From positions 47,599 through 111,598 of the forward strand of contig JAJRQI010000007.1 in NCBI GenBank assembly GCA_024280335.1: DNA of 64,000 nt, in the 5' to 3' direction. Each line of letters starts with the position of its first letter. Positions within the stretch are counted from its first letter, which is position 1. The notes under the pieces are model-generated. The model saw only the letters and a program-made list of their open reading frames with translations. It made no database searches and had not been told where the DNA came from. Shown here one piece after another: positions 7,470 to 16,897 of this stretch. The DNA comes from Deltaproteobacteria bacterium. GTDB taxonomy: Bacteria > Desulfobacterota > Desulfuromonadia > Desulfuromonadales > Geopsychrobacteraceae. Position numbers and translations under genes: made by a program.

Positions 7470-10400
7470 ATGGAAACCGTCGTCTATCAGGCCCAGCACC
7501 CGATCCGTTTTGTCACCGCCACCAGTCTCTACGACGGCCACGACGTTTCGATCAATATCATGCGCCGGATTATTCAGGACTCAGGCGCCGAGGTGGTCCA
7601 CCTGGGGCATAACCGCTCGGTTCACGAGGTGGTCGCGGCGGCGATTCAGGAGGATGCCCAGGGGATTGCGATCAGCTCCTACCAGGGTGGCCATCTTGAA
7701 TATTTCAAGTTCATGCACGACCTGCTGCAGGAGAATGACGCCGGCCATGTGCGGATCTTCGGCGGCGGCGGCGGGGTCATTCTGCCGGACGAGATCAAAG
7801 AGCTGGAAGAGTACGGCATCTGTAAAATATTTTCCCCTGAAGATGGTCGCCGCATGGGCTTACAGGGGATGATCAACTACAAGCTGGAACAGTGCGATTT
7901 TGCCCCGCCGCAGCAACCCTCACGTGATCTGGAGCGGTTGCCGCAGCGCGATCCGCAGGCGGTAGCGCGGCTGATCACCGCCGCCGAACAGCGAATTCGG
8001 CAGCCCGACGAGCAATTGCAGTCGATCCAGCAGCAGGTTCGCGAACTGACAAAAGCGGTGCCGGTGCTCGGCATCACCGGGACCGGCGGGGCGGGCAAAA
8101 GTTCGCTGACCGACGAGCTGGTGCGCCGCTTCCTGCGCGACTTCGAGGAAAAAACCGTGGCGATCCTCTCGGTCGATCCGACCCGCCGACGCACCGGCGG
8201 GGCGTTGCTCGGCGACCGGATCCGGATGAACTCCATCGATACCCCAAGGGTTTTCATGCGTTCGCTGGCGACCCGTGATTCACGCAGCGAACTTTCGGCG
8301 GCAATCCGCGAAGCGCTCGACGTGCTCAAGGCGGCCGGGTTCGACCTGATCATCGTTGAAACCAGCGGCATCGGTCAGGGCGACGCCGGCATCGTCGAAA
8401 TCTGCGATCAGTCGCTCTACGTGATGACCAGCGAATTCGGCGCACCGACCCAGCTGGAGAAGATCGACATGCTCGATTTCGCCGACCTGATCGCGCTCAA
8501 CAAGATGGAAAAACGGGGTGCCGAAGATGCCCTGCGCAACGTACGCAAGCAGTACCGGCGCAACCACAAGCGGTTCGATGCGACCGACGAGGAGTTGCCG
8601 GTCTACGGCACCATCGCCAGTCAATTCAACGATATCGGCGTCAATCAGATCTACCGCGCGCTGATCGACAAACTCAACGCCAAGTGCGGCCTCGGTTGGC
8701 AGTCACAACTTGAGGTCGGTGAAGGGCAAAGCATCGCCCAACTGATCATCCCGCCGGAGCAGATAAACTATCTGGCCGAAATCGTCCATACCGCCAAAGC
8801 TTATCGCAAGCAGATCGCAGAACAGACGCAGGCCGGTCGGCAGCTTTTCCAACTCAGTGGCGCCCGTGAACTGCTGGCCGAGAAATGCGGTTGCCGGAGC
8901 AAAGATCTTGATTCCTTACTCGAACAAACCGAAGAGAGCCTCAGCGAAGAGAACCGCAAGCTGCTGCAGAGCTGGCCAGAGCTGAAAAAATCCTACCGTG
9001 AAGAGCTGATGATCACCAAAGTGCGCGACAAGGAGATCCGCACCGAACTCTCGACCACCACCCTCTCCGGCACCCGTATCCCCAGGGTCTGCCTGCCCGA
9101 TTATGCCGATTACGGTGAGATCATCAAGTGGTGCATGAAGGAGAACGCTCCCGGGTTCTTCCCCTACACCGCCGGGCTGTTCCCCTTCAAACGCACCGCC
9201 GAAGATCCCAAACGCCAGTTTGCCGGAGAAGGCACCCCGGAGCGGACCAACCGCCGCTTTCACTTTCTGACCAAGGATGATGACGCCAAGCGGCTTTCGA
9301 CCGCCTTCGACAGTGTCACCCTCTACGGCGAGGATCCGGACGAGCGGCCCGACATCTACGGCAAGGTCGGCATGTCCGGGGTTTCGATCTGCACCCAGAA
9401 CGATATGGATAAACTGTTCGCCGGTTTCGATCTCTGCGACCCGATGACCTCGGTCTCACTGACCATCAACGGTCCGGCGCCGATGCTACTGGCGATGTTC
9501 CTGAATACCGCGATTCGCCAGCAGGTGGAGAAGTTCCGCAACGAAAATAACCGTGAGCCGAATACCGGGGAGCGGGCCGAGATTCAGAGCTGTACCCTGC
9601 AGACGGTGCGCGGTACCGTGCAGGCCGATATCCTCAAGGAGGATCAGGGCCAGAACACCTGTATTTTCACCACCGAGTTCGCCCTGCGGATGATGGGCGA
9701 TGTCCAGCAGTACTTCATCGATCAGCAGGTGCGTAACTACTATTCGGTCTCGATCAGCGGCTACCACATCGCCGAAGCAGGCGCCAACCCGATCAGCCAG
9801 CTGGCCTTCACCCTCTCCAACGGCTTCACCTTTGTCGAGTACTACCTGTCACGCGGCATGCACATCGACGACTTTGCCGGCAACCTGTCGTTCTTTTTCA
9901 GCAACGGCCTCGATCCCGAGTACACGGTCATCGGCCGCGTCGCCCGGCGGATCTGGTCGGTGGTGATGCGTGATAAGTACGGCGCCAACAAGAAGAGCCA
10001 GATGCTCAAGTACCACATCCAGACCTCGGGCCGCTCGCTGCACGCCCAGGAGATGAACTTCAACGACATCCGCACCACCCTGCAGGCGTTGATGGCGGTT
10101 TATGACAACTGCAATTCGCTGCACACCAACGCCTACGACGAAGCGATCACCACCCCGACCGAAGAGTCGGTGCGCCGGGCGATGGCGATCCAGATGATCA
10201 TCAACAAGGAGCTGGGGCTGGCGAAGAACGAAAATCCGCTGCAGGGCGCCTTCATCATCGAAGAGTTGACCGATCTGGTCGAGGCAGCGGTACTCGAGCA
10301 GTTCGAGCAGATCAGCCAGCGCGGCGGCGTGCTCGGCGCGATGGAGACCCTCTACCAGCGGACCAAGATCCAGGAAGAATCGATGCTCTACGAACATCAG

Positions 10401-10715
10401 AAGCACACCGGCGAGCTGCCGATCATCGGCGTCAACACCTACCTGAACCCGAACGCCGGGGAAGAAGGTTATGAAATTCCCGGCGAGCTGGCCCGTTCGA
10501 CCGAAGAGGAGAAACAACACCAGATTACCAACCTGCGCGCCTTCCAGGCGGAACATGCCGCACAGGCACCCGAGGCGCTGAAGAGATTGCAGCAGGCCGC
10601 CGAGAGCGGTGGAAACATCTTTGCCGAGCTGATGGAAGCGGTCAAGGTTGCCTCGCTCGGCCAGATCAGCGCCGCCCTGTATGAGGTCGGCGGCCAGTAT
10701 CGACGAAATATGTAG
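7470..10715 (+). CDS. icmF: Fused isobutyryl-CoA mutase IcmF
   Basis: 1081 aa from the ATG at 7470, chosen because GAAGGAG sits 7 bases upstream and family homology starts here; 40 further in-frame codons upstream overlap the promoter. Domains are a B12-binding domain (residues about 10-145, [13 protein letters not shown], then SSYQGGH), a MeaB-type GTPase chaperone (P-loop GTGGAGKSS near 204) and a mutase barrel (about 540-1081). Phe571 in YTAGLFPFK and Gln728 in GQGQNTC correspond to the Phe/Gln pair of isobutyryl-CoA mutases, not the Tyr/Arg of methylmalonyl-CoA mutases. It interconverts isobutyryl-CoA and n-butyryl-CoA and may accept isovaleryl-CoA. It probably feeds valine or leucine carbon into beta-oxidation. 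Confidence 0.95.
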   Translation: METVVYQAQHPIRFVTATSLYDGHDVSINIMRRIIQDSGAEVVHLGHNRSVHEVVAAAIQEDAQGIAISSYQGGHLEYFKFMHDLLQENDAGHVRIFGGGGGVILPDEIKELEEYGICKIFSPEDGRRMGLQGMINYKLEQCDFAPPQQPSRDLERLPQRDPQAVARLITAAEQRIRQPDEQLQSIQQQVRELTKAVPVLGITGTGGAGKSSLTDELVRRFLRDFEEKTVAILSVDPTRRRTGGALLGDRIRMNSIDTPRVFMRSLATRDSRSELSAAIREALDVLKAAGFDLIIVETSGIGQGDAGIVEICDQSLYVMTSEFGAPTQLEKIDMLDFADLIALNKMEKRGAEDALRNVRKQYRRNHKRFDATDEELPVYGTIASQFNDIGVNQIYRALIDKLNAKCGLGWQSQLEVGEGQSIAQLIIPPEQINYLAEIVHTAKAYRKQIAEQTQAGRQLFQLSGARELLAEKCGCRSKDLDSLLEQTEESLSEENRKLLQSWPELKKSYREELMITKVRDKEIRTELSTTTLSGTRIPRVCLPDYADYGEIIKWCMKENAPGFFPYTAGLFPFKRTAEDPKRQFAGEGTPERTNRRFHFLTKDDDAKRLSTAFDSVTLYGEDPDERPDIYGKVGMSGVSICTQNDMDKLFAGFDLCDPMTSVSLTINGPAPMLLAMFLNTAIRQQVEKFRNENNREPNTGERAEIQSCTLQTVRGTVQADILKEDQGQNTCIFTTEFALRMMGDVQQYFIDQQVRNYYSVSISGYHIAEAGANPISQLAFTLSNGFTFVEYYLSRGMHIDDFAGNLSFFFSNGLDPEYTVIGRVARRIWSVVMRDKYGANKKSQMLKYHIQTSGRSLHAQEMNFNDIRTTLQALMAVYDNCNSLHTNAYDEAITTPTEESVRRAMAIQMIINKELGLAKNENPLQGAFIIEELTDLVEAAVLEQFEQISQRGGVLGAMETLYQRTKIQEESMLYEHQKHTGELPIIGVNTYLNPNAGEEGYEIPGELARSTEEEKQHQITNLRAFQAEHAAQAPEALKRLQQAAESGGNIFAELMEAVKVASLGQISAALYEVGGQYRRNM

Positions 10716-10845
10716 TGCGGAAACATCGTTAACCGGGAGGCAAAAGAGACCCATGCTGCGATTCGGGCGTTCGTCACCCGCACATTTAAAAAAGTATAGA
10801 ACTTTCCCACAATAACTATTTCAGTACTTCCCTTGGAGTCATGAC

Positions 10846-12012
10846 ATGTCCTTGACCGAAGAGTGCCCGGCACGCATCGCCCGACTGCAGAAACAGTTAC
10901 AGCAAAAAGAGCTGGACGGTGCGCTGTTTATCTATCCGATCGACATCTATTATTTTACCGCCACCCGGCAGAACTCAACCCTCTGGGTTCCCGCGCAGGG
11001 TGATCCGCTGCTGCTGGTGCGTAAAAGTTACGCGCGGGCCAAACGGGAAGCCTGCATTGCCGATATCCGGCCCTTCCCGCGCAGCAAGGAGTTCACGCCG
11101 CTCTTCGCCGGACAGCAGAAGATCGGCATGACCTTCGATGTCACCCCGGTGCAGCAATACAACTACTACGGCAAACTACTCCCCGGGCGTGAGTTTATCG
11201 ATATTTCCGCCATCAACCGCAGCTTACGTGCGGTCAAGTCGGCCTGGGAACTGGAGCGGTTGCGCCATGCCGGTGCTCAACTCAGCCGGGTGTTTGCCAG
11301 CGTGCCCGACTTTCTTGAGCCGGGGCTGCGCGAGGTCGATCTGGCGGCGGAATTTGAAGCCAGATTGCGCAAAGTCGGCGGTGAAGGCTACATCCGCATG
11401 CGCGCGTTCAATCAGGAACTGTTCATGGGCCTGGCGATCACCGGCGACAGTGGTGGCGGCGGTGGTTTTTTTGATGGGGCGATTACCGGAAAAGGGCTGT
11501 CGGATGCTTCGCCGCACGGTGCATCGAGGGTGGTGATCGAAAAAAATCAGCCGATCCTGCTCGACTACGTCGGAGTTTTCGACGGCTACTGCATCGACAT
11601 GACGCGAATGTTCGTCTGCGGTCAACTGGATGACAAACTGCAGAATGCCTTCGAGGTTTCCTGTCGAATTCAGGCGGCGATTGTCGCTCAACTTAAACCG
11701 GAAGCCCTCTGCTCCGAGCTGTTTGCCTTGGCGACGCAGATGGCTGAAGAGGCTGGGCTGGCCGCACATTTCATGGGCCCACCGGGGGAAAACGCCAAGT
11801 TCGTCGGCCATGGCGTCGGTCTCGAACTGGATGAAATGCCGGTGCTGGCGCAGGGCTTCGATCAGCCGCTGATCGCCGGGCAGGCGATCGCCATCGAACC
11901 GAAATTCGTTTTACCTAAACTTGGTTCCATCGGCATCGAGAACACCTTTGCGGTGACCGAGAGCGGCGGTGAAAAGCTCACACCGCTGGCCGATGCGTTG
12001 ATCAGCATCTGA
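10846..12012 (+). CDS. M24-family aminopeptidase (Xaa-Pro dipeptidase-like)
   Basis: 388 aa with a creatinase-type N-terminal domain (about 1-135) followed by a pita-bread metallopeptidase domain. All five expected metal ligands are visible: the two Asp in LLDYVGVFDGYCIDMTRMF (about 240-258), His in FVGHGVGLELDE (about 323), Glu in AIAIEPKF (about 352) and Glu in GIENTF (about 367). Such enzymes remove an N-terminal residue before proline or act on dipeptides. The true substrate of this branch is uncertain. The ATG at 10846 has TTGGAG 7 bases upstream; an ATG five bases earlier is out of frame. It stands alone, 130 bases after icmF. Confidence 0.85.
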   Translation: MSLTEECPARIARLQKQLQQKELDGALFIYPIDIYYFTATRQNSTLWVPAQGDPLLLVRKSYARAKREACIADIRPFPRSKEFTPLFAGQQKIGMTFDVTPVQQYNYYGKLLPGREFIDISAINRSLRAVKSAWELERLRHAGAQLSRVFASVPDFLEPGLREVDLAAEFEARLRKVGGEGYIRMRAFNQELFMGLAITGDSGGGGGFFDGAITGKGLSDASPHGASRVVIEKNQPILLDYVGVFDGYCIDMTRMFVCGQLDDKLQNAFEVSCRIQAAIVAQLKPEALCSELFALATQMAEEAGLAAHFMGPPGENAKFVGHGVGLELDEMPVLAQGFDQPLIAGQAIAIEPKFVLPKLGSIGIENTFAVTESGGEKLTPLADALISI

Positions 12013-12135
12013 ACCAACTCCACCGGGATCTGGATAGGATTCAGGTTTAATCCACGAGCAGCAGACATCGGCGCAAGCATTGCCCGCCAGCCAGCTCAAA
12101 TACGGAAAAAACTATCCCTATTCTTCTACTAAAGA

Positions 12136-12163
12136 TTGACAGTCGCCAATAAAAGCGTAAAGT
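12136..12163 (+). promoter_or_regulatory. Sigma-70-type promoter of the CBS/DUF294 gene
   Basis: TTGACA at 12136-12141, a 16-base spacer and TAAAGT at 12158-12163 give a good housekeeping promoter. It lies 53 bases before the start codon at 12217, in an otherwise featureless 204-base gap. Confidence 0.55.
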
Positions 12164-12216
12164 TTTTCCAAGACAATCGATGTCAGCGCAGCTGAATTCT
12201 TTTTGGAGTTGAAATA

Positions 12217-13662
12217 ATGTCTGACGAAAGCACGTTCTTTCTGCCGGTCAAGGACCATTGCCATCGCGACCTGATCACCTGCCATACCGAAGACAAGGTG
12301 ATCGAGGCAGCCCTGCTGATGCGCGATAAAAGCATTTCCAGCCTGATTGCCTGCGACGACAAAGGGGTCCCGGTCGGCATTATGACCGACCGGGATCTGC
12401 GCAACAAAGTGGTGGCCGGACAGCTTGATCCGAACCTCATCCTGGTGCGCGAAGTGATGACTGCCCCGGTGATTTCAGTGCGCGAAGAGGACAGCCTGTT
12501 CGAAGTGCTCTACCAGATGTCGCGTCATCGGATTCACCGGGTCGGCGTGGTCGATGACAATAACCTGCTGGTCGGTATCATCAATGAGTCGGACATCATC
12601 CGCCTGCAGAACCGCTCGCCGCAAAAACTGCTGCGTGCCATCGACGAAACTGAGACGGTCTCCGACCTCAAGGCGATCCACGACCATATGGAAGAGCTGG
12701 TGGTCTTTCTGCAAGGCAACGGTATCCGCACCAAAGATCTGGTCCGGCTGATTTCACTGCTCAACGACCAGATCTGTCTGCGCTTGATCGAAATCCTGCG
12801 ACAGAAGCGATTTCCCAACCTGCCGAACGGCTTTGCCTACCTGGTCCTCGGCAGTGAAGGGCGTCGCGAGCAGACCCTGAAAACCGATCAGGACAATGCG
12901 ATCATCTATGCCGACGACCTCTCCGCCGAGGAACTCGAGAGTATCAAGGCTTTCTCCCAGGAACTGATCAACTCGCTGATTGAGATCGGCGTTCCTGAAT
13001 GTCCCGGCGGGATCATGGCGAAAAACGACTTCTGGCGGCGCAGCATCAGCCAGTGGCAGCAGGCGATCGACAGTTGGATCAGTGTGCCGAGCGGCGAAAA
13101 CATTCTCAATTTCAGTATGTTTTCCGACATGCGCACCCTCTGGGGGGATGCCTCACTGGAACATCAGCTGCGCGAGCATATCGTCAAACGCAGTCAGGAG
13201 GAAGCGCTGTTTCTCGCCAGAATGGCCGCCAACGTCTGCCGCTTTGCCCCACCGCTCGGTTTTTTCGGCCGAATCAAGACGGAAAAGCAAGGCGATCAGG
13301 TCGGCATGGTCGACCTGAAAAAGGCTGGGATCTTCGCCATCACCGAAGGGATCAAAACCATGGCACTGGGGATCGGCATTCTCGGCGGCAACACCCACGA
13401 AAAGCTGCAGATTTTGCAGGAGAAAAAGATTCTCGATGAAAAACAGGTCGGCGACCTGGGTGCTGCTTACAGCCTGCTCTGCTTTTTCCGACTGCGCGGA
13501 CAGGTCAAACTGGCCGCAGCCGGCCGTGAGCTGAATAATTTTATTGCCCCTTCCTCCCTCAACCGGATTGAACGCGGCCGACTGAAAGTTGCCTTGGAGG
13601 TGGTGCAATCCTTTCAGGGCACGCTGAAAACAAAGTTCAAGGTAAATATGCTGCGGGATTGA
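12217..13662 (+). CDS. CBS-pair protein with DUF294 nucleotidyltransferase-like domain
   Basis: 481 aa soluble protein. Two CBS motifs fill residues about 10-130 (VGIMTDRDLRNKVVAG and VGIINESDIIRLQ are the characteristic ends). They are followed by a GlnD-like nucleotidyltransferase domain with GSEGRREQTLKTDQDNAIIY near 209, and the DUF294 C-terminal substrate-binding region (about 330-475). This arrangement is common next to signalling or DNA polymerase III epsilon-like genes, but here it stands alone. The CBS pair probably senses an adenine nucleotide. The transferred group and target are unknown. A rho-independent terminator lies 155 bases downstream. Confidence 0.85.
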   Translation: MSDESTFFLPVKDHCHRDLITCHTEDKVIEAALLMRDKSISSLIACDDKGVPVGIMTDRDLRNKVVAGQLDPNLILVREVMTAPVISVREEDSLFEVLYQMSRHRIHRVGVVDDNNLLVGIINESDIIRLQNRSPQKLLRAIDETETVSDLKAIHDHMEELVVFLQGNGIRTKDLVRLISLLNDQICLRLIEILRQKRFPNLPNGFAYLVLGSEGRREQTLKTDQDNAIIYADDLSAEELESIKAFSQELINSLIEIGVPECPGGIMAKNDFWRRSISQWQQAIDSWISVPSGENILNFSMFSDMRTLWGDASLEHQLREHIVKRSQEEALFLARMAANVCRFAPPLGFFGRIKTEKQGDQVGMVDLKKAGIFAITEGIKTMALGIGILGGNTHEKLQILQEKKILDEKQVGDLGAAYSLLCFFRLRGQVKLAAAGRELNNFIAPSSLNRIERGRLKVALEVVQSFQGTLKTKFKVNMLRD

Positions 13663-13737
13663 AGTGATTTTGAGATTCTTGCTTTTGAGCATGGAAGAAT
13701 GGTAAAAAAAGCGGTCGTTTAACGCTATGATGTTTCT

Positions 13738-13803
13738 GGGCGAGGCACAACGGGACAGCTCCTGCTTCACAAACAGGGGTGAAAAGTCCGGAACCTCCCG
13801 CCC
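13738..13803 (+). ncRNA. Possible structured RNA leader upstream of plsY
   Basis: Between the CBS gene and plsY three nested helices can be drawn. The outer GGGCGAGG (13738-13745) pairs with CCTC-C-CGCCC (13794-13803), the middle GGAC (13753-13756) with GTCC (13786-13789), and the inner CCTG (13761-13764) with CAGG (13774-13777). A terminator hairpin follows at 13817-13840 just before the plsY ribosome site, the usual layout of a regulated leader. A TATGAT hexamer at 13726-13731 could be a -10 box. I cannot assign it to a known riboswitch class. It could equally be a fortuitous fold. Confidence 0.25.
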
Positions 13804-13816
13804 CGACCATCCCCCC

Positions 13817-13840
13817 AAAGCGGCCCCCTGCGGCCGCTTT
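13817..13840 (+). terminator. Rho-independent terminator between the CBS/DUF294 gene and plsY
   Basis: AAAGCGGCC (13817-13825) and GGCCGCTTT (13832-13840) form a perfect 9-base stem with a 6-base loop, followed by a short T-rich stretch. It ends 22 bases before the plsY ATG. It therefore either ends the upstream transcript or attenuates a plsY transcript starting near 13740. Confidence 0.6.
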
Positions 13841-13862
13841 TCCGGTTTTTCGGAGAGACACC

Positions 13863-14450
13863 ATGACCCTCTTTTTCCTGCTGCTGGGTGCTTACTTGAT
13901 CGGCGCCGTTCCGACCGGGATTATTCTGACCAAGCTGACCGGCGGCGAAGACATCCGCAAGGTCGGCAGCGGTAATATCGGCGCCACCAATGTCTACCGG
14001 ACCGCCGGGCGCAAACTTGGGCTGATCACCCTGATCGGTGACTGCCTGAAAGGGATCATTCCGCTGCTGGTGGCGATCCACCTGTTCAAGGTTTCGGAAA
14101 CCGAGTTGGCCCTGATTGCGCTGGCGGCGTTCATCGGTCACTGCTACCCGGTTTACCTTGGGTTCAAAGGCGGCAAGGGGGTGGCGACAGCCCTCGGCAT
14201 CTTTTTGCTGCTGTCACCGCAATCGATCCTCTGCGCGCTGGCCCTGTTTGCCCTGATCCTCTGGCGCCGGCGCTACATCTCGCTCGCCTCGATCTCCGCA
14301 GCGGCGCTGGTGCCGTTTCTGGTGCTGCTGTTCGAACGTTCCCTGCCGCTGTTCTCGGCCACCCTGCTGATTTCTGCCATCGTCATCTGGCGGCATCGCG
14401 AAAACATCGATCGGTTGCTGGCCGGCACCGAAAATAAATTTAATTTTTGA
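13863..14450 (+). CDS. plsY: Glycerol-3-phosphate acyltransferase PlsY
   Basis: 195 aa integral membrane enzyme from the ATG at 13863, preceded by CGGAGAG. An in-frame upstream extension would run through the terminator and was rejected. Family motifs are present: GAVPTGIIL with the following GSGNIGATNVYRTAGRK (about 34-50), and FKGGKGVATALG (about 101-112). It transfers acyl from acyl-phosphate to glycerol-3-phosphate, making lysophosphatidic acid, and so works with PlsX, which is not in this window. mltG follows after 10 bases, suggesting co-transcription. Confidence 0.95.
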   Translation: MTLFFLLLGAYLIGAVPTGIILTKLTGGEDIRKVGSGNIGATNVYRTAGRKLGLITLIGDCLKGIIPLLVAIHLFKVSETELALIALAAFIGHCYPVYLGFKGGKGVATALGIFLLLSPQSILCALALFALILWRRRYISLASISAAALVPFLVLLFERSLPLFSATLLISAIVIWRHRENIDRLLAGTENKFNF

Positions 14451-14460
14451 AACTGAACTG

Positions 14461-15450
14461 ATGCGAAAACTTCTGCTCTGGTCACTTCTGCTGCTGTTGC
14501 TGTTCACCGGTTTGACCGGTTATCTCTTGCTGCTGGCACCGCAGACTCCGCCACAGACAACCCTCTACCAGCTGAAACCGGGCACCAGCCTCTCCCAAGT
14601 CGCCACAGATCTGGCCGCGGCCGGGATCGTCAGAAGCTCTCTGTCGCTGAAATTGCTGGCCAAGCTGAAAAATCTGAGCGGCCAGATTCAAAGCGGCAGC
14701 TACCGCTTTGCCGAACCGGCAACCCCGGAGGCGGTTCTCGCCCGACTGGTCGCCGGTGATGTGGAGAAGGCCAGCTTGACGATCCCGGAAGGGTTTACCC
14801 TGGCGCAGATCGCCGAACGGCTTGCCGCGCTCGGCTTGGCGGATCACCGAAAACTGCTCGATTTGGCCCACAGCCCGACCTTTCTCAAATCACTGAAGAT
14901 TAAGGCCACGAGCCTGGAAGGCTACCTGTTCCCGGAAACCTACCTGTTCACACCAGGGATCGATGAGGCTTCATTGTTACGGATGATGGTCGATCAGCTC
15001 CGCAGCAACCTGTCGGCTGAGTTGCTCGAAAAAGCACGACGGGTAAAGCTGGACCGACATCAACTGGTCACCCTGGCCTCGATTATAGAAAAAGAAACCG
15101 GCAAAATCGCCGAGATGCCGCTGATCGCTTCGGTTTTCCACAATCGCCTGAAACGCGGAATCCCGCTGCAGACCGACCCGAGTGTGATTTACGGAATCGA
15201 GGAGTTTGATGGCAATATTACCCGCAAACACCTGAAAACCCCGACCCCCTACAACACCTACCTGATCAAAGGCCTGCCGCCCGGTCCAATCGCCAGCCCC
15301 GGGCTGGCAGCCTTGCGAGCCGCTGCTGAGCCGGCGGAATCCAACTACCTGTACTTTGTTTCACGCGGCGATGGCAGCCATCAGTTTTCCCGGACACTGA
15401 AAGAACACAACCGAGCCGTGCGCCGTTATCAACTAAAACGCCGCCATTAG
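14461..15450 (+). CDS. mltG: Endolytic murein transglycosylase MltG
   Basis: 329 aa with one N-terminal membrane helix (residues about 4-26), a LysM-like region (about 35-100, TTLYQLKPGTSLSQVATDL) and the YceG catalytic domain. The catalytic glutamate lies in ASIIEKETGKIAEM (about residue 204), followed by IASVFHNRLKRGIPLQTDP and GLPPGPIASPGLAAL. The enzyme cleaves nascent glycan strands at the inner membrane and sets strand length. The start is 10 bases after the plsY stop with a weak ribosome site, consistent with coupling. Length and order of motifs match the family. Confidence 0.94.
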   Translation: MRKLLLWSLLLLLLFTGLTGYLLLLAPQTPPQTTLYQLKPGTSLSQVATDLAAAGIVRSSLSLKLLAKLKNLSGQIQSGSYRFAEPATPEAVLARLVAGDVEKASLTIPEGFTLAQIAERLAALGLADHRKLLDLAHSPTFLKSLKIKATSLEGYLFPETYLFTPGIDEASLLRMMVDQLRSNLSAELLEKARRVKLDRHQLVTLASIIEKETGKIAEMPLIASVFHNRLKRGIPLQTDPSVIYGIEEFDGNITRKHLKTPTPYNTYLIKGLPPGPIASPGLAALRAAAEPAESNYLYFVSRGDGSHQFSRTLKEHNRAVRRYQLKRRH

Positions 15451-15508
15451 TTACCATTTTCAGTCACATTTGCTATTCTGATATTCTTACACTCTTCTGG
15501 AGGCACGG

Positions 15509-15841
15509 ATGAGCGACTACTATGAACGAGATGACCTGAAAAAATTTGCCGAGATCGGCAAGGATGCGCCTGAACTTGCTGAAAAGTTCTTCGATTATTA
15601 CGCGGCCGTGTTTGCCGAAGGGGAACTCACCGAGCGGGAAAAGGCGCTGATTGCGCTGGCGGTTGCTCATGCAGTGCAGTGTCCCTATTGCATCGACGCC
15701 TACACCACCAGCTGCCTGGAAAAAGGCTCGAATCTGGCCGAAATGACCGAAGCGGTGCACGTGACCAATGCGATCCGCGGCGGTGCTTCGCTGGTTCACG
15801 GCCTGCAGATGCGCAAACTGGCGGAGAAGGTTTCTCTGTAA
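15509..15841 (+). CDS. Carboxymuconolactone decarboxylase/AhpD-fold protein of arsenosugar type
   Basis: 110 aa AhpD-fold protein with the redox motif CPYC at about residues 57-60 within ALAVAHAVQCPYCIDAYT, the signature of alkylhydroperoxidase-like CMD proteins. CTGGAGG sits 7 bases before the ATG. The stop is immediately followed by the start of a radical SAM gene resembling ArsS. This pairing is the one seen for arsenosugar biosynthesis-associated peroxidase-like proteins. Its precise role there is not established; a thiol-peroxidase or reductive function is an inference from the CxxC motif. Confidence 0.8.
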   Translation: MSDYYERDDLKKFAEIGKDAPELAEKFFDYYAAVFAEGELTEREKALIALAVAHAVQCPYCIDAYTTSCLEKGSNLAEMTEAVHVTNAIRGGASLVHGLQMRKLAEKVSL

Positions 15842-16813
15842 ATGAACGAACAACAGACCAAATCCCCCCAGCTGGCGGGGAGCCAACGCTTCATTGATCG
15901 ACTTGCCGAGCAACAGCTGACGCTGACCCGTGAGCAGACCACGACCCTGCAGATCAACACCGGCCTGCTTTGCGACCTCTGCTGTCGCCATTGCCATCTG
16001 GAGGCGGGGCCACAGCGAAGCGAACTGATGAGCCGGGCGACCATGGAGCAGATCATCGCTCATGCGCGGCAGGTCCATTACCCAACCATCGACATTACCG
16101 GCGGCGCTCCAGAACTGGTCCCTGACCTGGCCTATCTGATTGAACGGTTGGCGCCGCTGACCGAGCGGTTGATGCTGCGCACCAACCTGACGGCACTGCA
16201 TCGTTCTGACAACAAAGATTTGATCGGCCTGTTCCAGCGACACAAAGTAGTACTGGTGGCGTCTTTTCCGGCCACCAACGCCGCGCAGCTTGAGGCCCAG
16301 CGAGGCGTCGGGGTGATGGATTCCTCGCTGCAGATGCTGAAACGGTTGAATGCCGCCGGTTACGGGATTGCCGGCAGCGGCTTGCAGTTGGATCTGGTCG
16401 CCAGTCCCAGCGGCGCATTTCTGCCGAGCGGGCAGGAGCAGGCAGAGAAAAAATTCAAACGCGACCTGGCACGCAAATGGGGGCTGGAATTCAACCAGCT
16501 CTACATTTTCGCCAACATGCCGCTGGGCCGTTTCCTGCACTGGCTGCAAAAGTCGGATAATCTGCAGAGCTACATGGAAAAGCTTACTGCCGGTTTCAAT
16601 CCCTGCACTGTCGATGGGCTGATGTGCCGCACGCTGCTCTCGGTCAACTGGGACGGCTACCTGTACGATTGTGATTTCAACCTGGCGGCCGGTTTCCCCC
16701 TGGCCGGGGTTACAACCCATATCAGCGAACTGAACGATTATCCGGAAAAGGGGATGGCCATTGCCGTCGGTGAGCATTGCTATGCCTGCACCGCCGGTTC
16801 CGGCTTTACCTGA
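15842..16813 (+). CDS. arsS: Arsenosugar biosynthesis-type radical SAM protein (ArsS-like)
   Basis: 323 aa. The radical SAM cluster motif Cx3Cx2C is in LLCDLCCRHCHLEAGP (about residues 42-57), followed by DITGGAPEL (about 86). The C-terminal DUF3641-type region has CTVDGLMCRTLLSVNWDGYLYDCDFN (about 257-282) and ends EHCYACTAGSGFT. Known ArsS proteins are thought to join 5'-deoxyadenosyl to a methylated arsenical. Here the tail ends right after ACTAGSG, lacking the few further residues I would expect in relatives. The ATG abuts the stop of the AhpD-like gene. No arsM methyltransferase, arsR or arsenite pump is nearby, so arsenic chemistry is inferred from family only. Confidence 0.75.
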   Translation: MNEQQTKSPQLAGSQRFIDRLAEQQLTLTREQTTTLQINTGLLCDLCCRHCHLEAGPQRSELMSRATMEQIIAHARQVHYPTIDITGGAPELVPDLAYLIERLAPLTERLMLRTNLTALHRSDNKDLIGLFQRHKVVLVASFPATNAAQLEAQRGVGVMDSSLQMLKRLNAAGYGIAGSGLQLDLVASPSGAFLPSGQEQAEKKFKRDLARKWGLEFNQLYIFANMPLGRFLHWLQKSDNLQSYMEKLTAGFNPCTVDGLMCRTLLSVNWDGYLYDCDFNLAAGFPLAGVTTHISELNDYPEKGMAIAVGEHCYACTAGSGFT

Positions 16814-16846
16814 GGCGGGGAGATAGCGACCTAGTTAGGTTGTGCC

Positions 16847-16896
16847 GAAATCAGAAAGGGCCGAACTGCAAATGCAGTTCGGCCCTTTCTGATTTC
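16847..16896 (+). terminator. Bidirectional terminator: perfect 24-base inverted repeat
   Basis: 16847-16870 and 16873-16896 are perfect reverse complements separated by two bases, between the convergent arsS-like gene and the cupin gene. The arms start GAAATCAGAAAGGGCC. AAA and TTT runs at the ends would serve as U tracts in both directions. It is immediately followed by a short tandem heptamer. Confidence 0.7.
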
Positions 16897-16897
16897 A

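Noticed and set aside
10753-10815. 20-codon ORF after icmF with GGGAGG before an ATG
   Set aside because: No homology-like pattern and its ribosome site spacing (about 12) is poor. It may be chance.
13776-13798. Resemblance to RNase P RNA core (GAAAAGTCCGG)
   Set aside because: RNase P RNA needs some 350 bases with a conserved 3' half. Only a short resemblance exists and genes flank on both sides.
15473-16777. 434-residue minus-strand frame opposite the AhpD-like and ArsS-like genes
   Set aside because: Spans two well-supported genes in antisense and shows Gln/Arg-rich composition typical of shadow frames.
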